Source: Hydractinia symbiolongicarpus (Eukaryota; Cnidaria; Hydrozoa; Anthoathecata; Hydractiniidae). From it: DNA of 64,000 nt. The stretch's first letter is position 1. Each line of letters starts with the position of its first letter. The stretch lies in NCBI RefSeq assembly GCF_029227915.1, contig NC_079884.1, forward strand, positions 12,710,001 to 12,774,000, in the 5' to 3' direction. Both the position numbers and the translations under genes were made by a program. Shown here piece by piece: positions 59,801 through 64,000 of the stretch. The notes beneath the pieces are model-generated. The model ran no database searches. It was not told the origin of the DNA and saw only the letters and a program-made list of their open reading frames with translations.

Positions 59801-61249
59801 ATATTATTTCTTGAAACCTGTACTGGTAACATGCAATATTTTTTGGTGGATAATAGAATTTAAAAAATGAACACCTTGGCAACTAAATTTCTGGTATTAA
59901 TTTTATAGTGATTATTTAAACAATGTATATTTTCATAATCATTATTATTAGTTCACATCTTTGGCTCACATAACTTGGGTAAAAAAGTTTTTGCAAGACA
60001 TTTTTGAAAATAAAATTTACTTTTTCACAGGAACTAATTTTTGTGCAGTTGGAGAGTCCTGAAAATCAGAAGAAATAGCATGAATCGTTTTTTCAAACAG
60101 GTAAAAGCGAAGCAGAAATTTATTTTTGCAAATTTTGTACCTTCTACAGATTAAACAATGCGAAATATATTGTCTCAACCTTCTTAGACTCTTTTACAGT
60201 CTAAGAGGATTTGACCTTATGGTTGCCTTTTAAATTCTTGATTCATGTTAAAGAAGAAATACATATGGGCCTGAAAGAAGTAATGAAAGATAATAATTTG
60301 AGAACATCAACAAAACAGACACCTGTTATTTTTACTAGCGGTCTTTCTTCTTCACTTTTAAACAGCTCTTCATCATAACATTTATTTTCTAATTCCTGAA
60401 AAAATATAGGGACTAAATTATTTTCATTGCATCCATGTACGGTATATAACATAATTTAAATATTTAGGTCAGTGAAATATCTGTAAAAAATTTCTTTACC
60501 ATAACCAAAAAGAATATTTCCTAATAAAAAATAGTGAAAAATACAAATACTTCACTATCCATAAAAATTTTTGCTGGCAATATGGAAGAACATTTATAAA
60601 AGTTAATTTGTGATAAAAACTTCAACTTATATTAATTTAAGGCAACAGAAATTACTGGGAAAATAGCATCCCTTTACTCATAACTGACCAATCATCGAAA
60701 TTCCAGATAACATATCTTTAAAACTTACATTTTCAGAGACATCTTTGTTCCAGTTTTCAATTGTTGCCTTTAAACTGTGGTAAAGCTAGAGATAAGCATT
60801 TAGTCAAAGATTGTTAATATTAAAGCTAAAGATTTTCACAGATGAAATTTTTAGAGGAATACTGTATACTAGTCAGTGACTCGTGGAAAAATACACGTTT
60901 TCACCTGTCCTTTATTCACCTCAATTCATGTCTTGCTATTGCGGTTACCATTTTGCATACAGGTATTATAATATAGATATTGTAAGCAGGTTACAAAAAA
61001 AATGAAACACAAAAAAATTTCACATGTTGTTACATAAATTCCACAGAACGAAAATGAAAAAAGGAATCAAACTACCTCATTAGCAGGAAGCTGTGTTTTC
61101 CTGGACTTTAGGCTGTTCCAATTAGCAATGTTGCCAGTACGAATAAGAACCTTTGTTGGTTTGGATAACAGAAAATTATTTTCGCTGTTTGATGGATGGT
61201 TCTGGTCAATCACAATGATGTCAGGTTTCACTGTAGCTATTTCAGCCAT
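50805..61249 (-). CDS. GCLM: Glutamate-cysteine ligase regulatory subunit
   Basis: Modifier subunit that lowers feedback inhibition and raises glutamate affinity of glutamate-cysteine ligase, the rate-limiting step of glutathione synthesis. Exons in transcript order: 61249-61076, 60785-60729, 60395-60323, 59774-59718, 59282-59176, 58909-58814, 56681-56628, 56552-56492, 52520-52388, 50868-50805 (291 residues, human 274). The aldo-keto-reductase-like fold shows VLIRTGNIANWNSLK, FDQITLSVPP, THISSSDLDREKLQALIKVA, NQVNLTSCCHMPE, DLVAFAKEVNVVLHTH and VRYAVVVKCRGVIKSKG. All phases agree. The last exon (KKNTAEAWPDNTSWKQTY) differs from the vertebrate end, and the third exon's donor (GTGTCT) is weak. 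Confidence 0.92.
52747..53046 (-). CDS. Hydrophobic small ORF (copy 1), in GCLM intron
   Basis: A 99-residue frame with up to four hydrophobic segments (about residues 4-16, 28-45, 55-74 and 84-96). Its first 30 residues (MLKTNFVFMLFCILSM...RNQMDMEIGLL) match a second frame at 55584-55865 on the opposite strand, with similar DNA upstream of both. No family is recognised. The pair may be paralogous small membrane-protein exons, or repeat sequence that happens to be open. Same strand as GCLM but not part of its frame. Confidence 0.25.
   Translation of the reverse strand: MLKTNFVFMLFCILSMYISRNQMDMEIGLLTLILFKTAFKYLWLNHHERTQKFNLIIYCLTGALIYICMVYLKNSGEGSVKTREMFSVIFSVIFFLFIQ
54530..55150 (+). mobile_element. 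RTE-like LINE copy C, 5'-truncated
   Basis: Begins at GAGATGTTGAGAACTTCTG, the start of the [18 protein letters not shown] block of copies A and B, and runs to the same ASMENGR end region and a GATGAT tail (about 55112-55150). It lacks the endonuclease, polymerase and PHD segment, and has internal indels (for instance after RRIKDV). It is a typical 5'-truncated retrotransposition product, in GCLM intron 8. Confidence 0.85.
55324..55434 (-). repeat. ACTAGT double-hairpin repeat, copy 6 (inverted)
   Basis: On the minus strand it reads ACTAGTCGTTAGCCTGTGGA, AAAATCCACGGGTTCGCCC and then ends GTATACAGGCATTATAATAT before AGA. It keeps both hairpins intact and contains a short GTCCGTCC expansion. 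It is about 175 bases from the tail of LINE copy C. Confidence 0.7.
55584..55865 (+). CDS. Hydrophobic small ORF (copy 2), in GCLM intron
   Basis: A 93-residue frame whose first 30 residues match the frame at 52747-53046 (MLKTNLVFILFCILSM...RNLMDMEIGLL). Hydrophobic segments lie at about residues 4-17, 28-47 and 56-74. After the shared part the sequences diverge while the hydrophobic pattern is kept. No known family was recognised; it could be a decayed repeat. Confidence 0.25.
   Translation: MLKTNLVFILFCILSMHILRNLMDMEIGLLFFALSLQWIIVLCIPVQGKFSLEKTISFFFFVIFLVSVLCVESYLYEVLLTSVCDYQHIADSK
57179..57300 (+). repeat. ACTAGT double-hairpin repeat, copy 7
   Basis: A 5'-eroded copy beginning at AAAAATCCACTGGCCAACCC, with CCGCATTACATG in the centre and ending GGGAATTATATTATAGATAT. 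Its middle has become a 17-bp-arm palindrome (57228-57266). It abuts the mariner-like MITE that starts at 57303. Confidence 0.65.
57303..58627. mobile_element. Mariner-like non-autonomous element, 1.3 kb
   Basis: Left end CCGTACTTTCCAGTATATAA and right end ...GTTATATACTGGAAAATATGG are inverted repeats bordered by TA (57301-57302 and 58628-58629). The interior repeats the phrase ATAACCCGCA several times and has no transposase frame. This terminal sequence type, TACCGTA-TTTTCCAG-TATAA, is widespread among animal Tc1/mariner-like MITEs. It lies in GCLM intron 6. Confidence 0.7.
60868..60980 (+). repeat. ACTAGT double-hairpin repeat, copy 8
   Basis: Begins ACTAGTCAGTGACTCGTGGA, then AAAATACACG in place of the canonical AAAATCCACG, and ends CAGGTATTATAATATAGATA. 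The hairpins are partly mutated. It lies in GCLM intron 1. Confidence 0.65.
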
Positions 61250-61773
61250 TCTAATTTAAAATAAATAAACTTTGTTTTATCCCAAATGATGAAATAAAAT
61301 TTTATACTATACTTCATATCTAATCTGCGGCCACTTCCCATAAAAAAATCAAAAATTTAAAAAAATGTTGCTGCCTTTATCTATATATTTTTTACAATGT
61401 TTGTCAATCAAGAAGCCTTGGTCAAGTTTTTCATGTGTTATTTTTGTTAGTGTGTCCAAAAATTCAACATGTCCAATTTTAGGAGGGTGTTGTTTTGTTG
61501 CCTGTGGAATACTTAATAGCATTTATTTGACATTATCTTAGTCAATCCGTCAATCAAGGAGACCTATGTAAAATCCTCCATGTATAGACGTATTTCAATG
61601 TTTACGTTTTACGGCACTTTTGCGCATGCGCCAACTTGCGAAAAAATCGACAGGCAAAACATTGAGGGCGCCCAGTGTTATTTGTTAGAGATTATTGAAG
61701 AAAAGAGACTTTTTTGTACTGTTTGGATATATTTATTTTTTAAATACTTTAAAAAACTGTTATTTTCATAACA
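61250..61773. promoter_or_regulatory. Divergent promoter interval, GCLM / THAP ORF
   Basis: GCLM (minus) and the THAP frame (plus) start 524 bases apart in opposite directions, so their promoters share this interval. The sequence TGCGCATGCGCC at 61621-61632 closely matches the palindromic NRF-1 site, commonly found in CpG-type bidirectional promoters. No TATA box is obvious. Whether the THAP frame is really transcribed is unknown. Confidence 0.4.
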
Positions 61774-61959
61774 ATGCCTGATATCTGTTGCTTACCTAAT
61801 TGTACAAATCGTCGGAAGACGGGTGAAAAAGGTGGATTTTACAAAATTCCTAACAAGAAGCATCCTGTGTTGAGGGAGAGATGGCTGACTGCAATTGGCA
61901 GAATTGAATGGTCAGAAGAGTTAATAAAGAATGCCAAAGTGTGTCATTTACACTGTTAA
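61774..61959 (+). CDS. THAP-domain protein, N-terminal stub
   Basis: The 61-residue frame is a THAP zinc finger (C2CH DNA-binding module): CCLPNC gives the first Cys pair, GGFYKIPNKK the conserved core strand with Pro, RERWLTAIGR the Trp helix, and KVCHLHC the distal Cys-His pair. The residue after the final His is Cys where Phe is usual, and a stop follows at once. Only 29 bases further on a mariner-like MITE begins, and the frame reads on in the same phase after the element (FYVPEFKFKGK). So this is either a gene cut by the insertion or the first exon of a larger THAP gene. A transposon-derived THAP (as at 2684) is the alternative. Confidence 0.5.
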   Translation: MPDICCLPNCTNRRKTGEKGGFYKIPNKKHPVLRERWLTAIGRIEWSEELIKNAKVCHLHC

Positions 61960-61988
61960 ATTTACACAGATAAAAAAAACTCACACTA

Positions 61989-62866
61989 CAGTACTGTGAA
62001 AAGGTTTGTTAATATCGTGTTCGTGTAACGAGCGTGGTGCACACGAACCACGATAAAATCGTGGTCTTTATGTATAACAAACCTTGAAACATTCTATCGT
62101 GGCCACCACGCTAATATTATTATCTCCACGAAGGATCGTGTGTCCCACGATTATTTTTGCGAGCTCCACGATTTTTATAGCTAGTATAATTTAATTTTTT
62201 TCCTTTTCAAAAAAGTCTTTCTTTAAAGTTAATTTGTTTGTTTCAGGTTTTATCAAGCTAAAAAAGCATATTCGTAGTTATTGCTTGGTGTATAATTTTT
62301 CGTCATGTACGCAACTGCATTTTTACGAAATGTCATTTGTCTAGAAAAGTTAAATTTGTCTGCGCCGATAGAAATGCTTTTTTAGATCGAAGTTAAAAAG
62401 TTTATAAACGAAATGCGGCGATAGAAATGCTTTTTTAGATCGAAGTTAAAAAGTTTATAAAGGAAATGCGGCGATAGAAATGTTTTTTTAGATCGCATTT
62501 TAAAAGTTTATACACGAATAGCGACGATAAAAATGCTTTTTAAGATCGCATTTTGATTCACGAACGATTAAAATCTATTATATGACAAGCTTTATGACAA
62601 CGAATTAAAACAACAAGTGTTAATTTGTTTTTTTTGCCGTCGAGTTTTGATTTAATTGATAAACTAATTCAGTCTTTGATGTTTTAAAATAGAAGTTATT
62701 TATCGTGGACACCATGGTGTAATGTTTAATTTTTGTTCGTGTAGTCCACGGAACATGATCGTGAGGTCCAGGATTGTTAAAAAATACGCATCGTGGCCTA
62801 TCGTGGTTCGTGCGTAACATGAAATAAACACGAACCACGATGTTAACAAACATTTTCACAGTACTG
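61989..62866. mobile_element. Mariner-like MITE, 878 bp
   Basis: CAGTACTGTGAAAAGGTTTG at the left and its near-perfect inverse (...CATTTTCACAGTACTG) at the right are each bordered by TA. Inverted similarity extends for about 45 bases (GTTAATATCGTG...TTCGTGT). The body has many CGTGGTTCG-type inverted motifs and a four-unit tandem repeat but no transposase frame. It sits immediately downstream of the THAP frame. Confidence 0.75.
62361..62571. repeat. 53-bp tandem repeat inside the MITE
   Basis: Four head-to-tail units of 52-53 bases start at about 62361, 62414, 62467 and 62519, each with CGATAGAAATGCTTTTTTAG then ATCG. Divergence rises from the first to the last unit. Confidence 0.85.
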
Positions 62867-62949
62867 TATTTCTATGTCCCTGAGTTTAAGTTTAAGGGAA
62901 AAGTATAACTAACAAAGAGAGTCAAAAGGTATATAAGACAGCACGGTGA

Positions 62950-63110
62950 AGGCTGTACCAATCTGGTAAACCAGCCCTACCAGTTTAACACTTGCTGTGA
63001 AAGTGAGAAATTATAACCGGAAAGGCTGTAACCGGTAATCAGCCCTACCAGCTTATTAACATTTGCTGTGAAGTTTTGGTTAGAGTTGAATTGGTGAGCT
63101 TTGTCCTTAA
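62950..63110 (+). repeat. Tandem repeat in retroelement leader
   Basis: A unit with GGCTGTA-CC...CAGCCCTACCAG...AACA(C/T)TTGCTGTGAA occurs twice (about 62956-63002 and 63024-63075). Short leader repeats just before a first ORF are common in non-LTR elements, and this supports the reading of the next ORF as retroelement ORF1. Confidence 0.5.
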
Positions 63111-63113
63111 ACT

Positions 63114-64000
63114 ATGTCTGCTTTCAAATCTAAATGTGAAATACCAGCTCGACGAGAAAATAGACCAACCTGGTATAAAACTCACGTAAAGCTGAATGAA
63201 ATTTTGAAGAGTCGTAAACCCAAAGTAATTTTAATTGGTGAGGAGTCACCAATTAAAATTACTTTGTGTCTAATTTGTCAAGGTACAATGCTGTATGGGA
63301 CAACTACTTCACACCACTCAATACCACCAACCTTGGTATTGGTGGGGACAAGGTAGAAAATGTATTATGGCGAGCTTTAAATACCAACCTTCCATCATCC
63401 TGTAAGACTGTAGTCATTCTTTGTGGTACCAACAACCTACATAACAGTGTACCTAAAGACATTGCGGATGGTGTAACATCTATAGGTATCGCGCTTCGTA
63501 AGAAAAAAGCAAACTTGAGGATTATTGTGTGTGGAATTCTACCTCGTGATTTCCATATTTCTAACTTATGGAGAAAAATAGATGATGTCAACTGTTCTTT
63601 GAGTAAAATTTGTACAAAGAAAAACCTTGAGTTTTTAATGCCAGAAACGGATTGGGTATGTAGAGACAATACTCTAAATATGTCTCTGTACTATGGGGAT
63701 TGCTTACATCTAGTCAAGAAAGGTAATGAAAAGTTGGCCTTATTTATTACTTCGGCCATCAAGATAAACGCTAGTAGGATAAATGTTTGCACTAGTGAAC
63801 ATAACTGTAAAAAGAAGAACAATACAACCAAAATACCATTTATATTTCATGAATGTGATTATGTTCATCAACCTCCAGTAAGTGCACAAACTGAAATTCC
63901 TATTAGATACGAAAAAAGGCTGAAAAAGAAACGCGAAAAAACAGTAAAACTAAAAACTGTGAAACGAAAAACTAATGAACCTACTCGTAAAAAGGTACCA
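63114..64000 (+). pseudogene. SGNH-esterase ORF of a non-LTR element, partial
   Basis: The frame from the Met at 63114 (basic start, then KPKVILIGEES) shifts at the palindrome 63221-63266. A second frame then stays open to the window end. The combined order matches an SGNH-hydrolase fold: block I expected as IGDS (here IGEES, disrupted), block II NLGIGGDKVENV, block III VILCGTNNL and block V YGDCLHLVKKG with the Asp-x-x-His dyad. The C-terminal part is strongly basic (KRLKKKREK). Esterase/SGNH modules occur in ORF1 of CR1/L2-type LINEs, the likeliest origin. It is cut off by the window edge. Confidence 0.55.

Overview
This is a eukaryotic, AT-rich, repeat-laden animal nuclear window. Coding sequence is split into many short exons with GT-AG introns. 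The four recognisable genes (ALDH9A1, PHKB, GCLM and GPCPD1 orthologues) are standard metazoan genes whose exon proteins align collinearly with the human proteins as I remember them. The mix of non-LTR retrotransposons, THAP/ISL2EU transposons, mariner- and piggyBac-type MITEs and a tRNA-derived SINE suggests an early-branching invertebrate, most likely a cnidarian. That is inference; no species marker was seen.

Layout. 1-5100: a graveyard of nested transposable elements (L2/CR1-like LINE 3' end, an RTE-like LINE fossil broken by a MITE, a TTAC-tailed insert and a THAP+DDE ISL2EU transposon). 5131-8711 (+): ALDH9A1-type aldehyde dehydrogenase, 7 exons. 8755-11205: intergenic, with a mariner-like MITE and a minisatellite. 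11206-32094 (+): phosphorylase kinase beta subunit, 32 exons and 1060 residues, ending in a CAAX box. Intron 3 of PHKB holds two RTE-like LINE copies head to head. 33614-36489 (+): a three-exon secreted cysteine-rich protein with a phospholipase-A2-like segment. 37173-39490 (-): a 5'-truncated CR1/L2-like LINE. 41611-49830 (-): GPCPD1-type glycerophosphodiester phosphodiesterase (N-terminal carbohydrate-binding exons not found). 50805-61249 (-): GCLM, the regulatory subunit of glutamate-cysteine ligase, 10 exons. 61250-61773: a short divergent promoter region with an NRF-1-like palindrome. 61774-61959 (+): a THAP-domain stub, followed at once by an 878-bp mariner-like MITE. 62950-64000 (+): the 5' part of an SGNH-esterase ORF, probably from a non-LTR retrotransposon, running off the window.

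The genes do not form an operon or one pathway. PHKB acts in glycogen breakdown, ALDH9A1 in aminoaldehyde/carnitine metabolism, GCLM in glutathione synthesis and GPCPD1 in phospholipid turnover. I saw no clearly new multi-gene system. The most unusual items are: piggyBac-type terminal repeats (TTAA sites) enclosing a GPCPD1 exon; a PHD-type zinc finger inside the LINE polymerase protein; a short dispersed repeat with a conserved double hairpin; the secreted PLA2-like protein lacking the usual catalytic Asp; and a perfect 21-bp-arm hairpin that breaks the catalytic block of the SGNH ORF.
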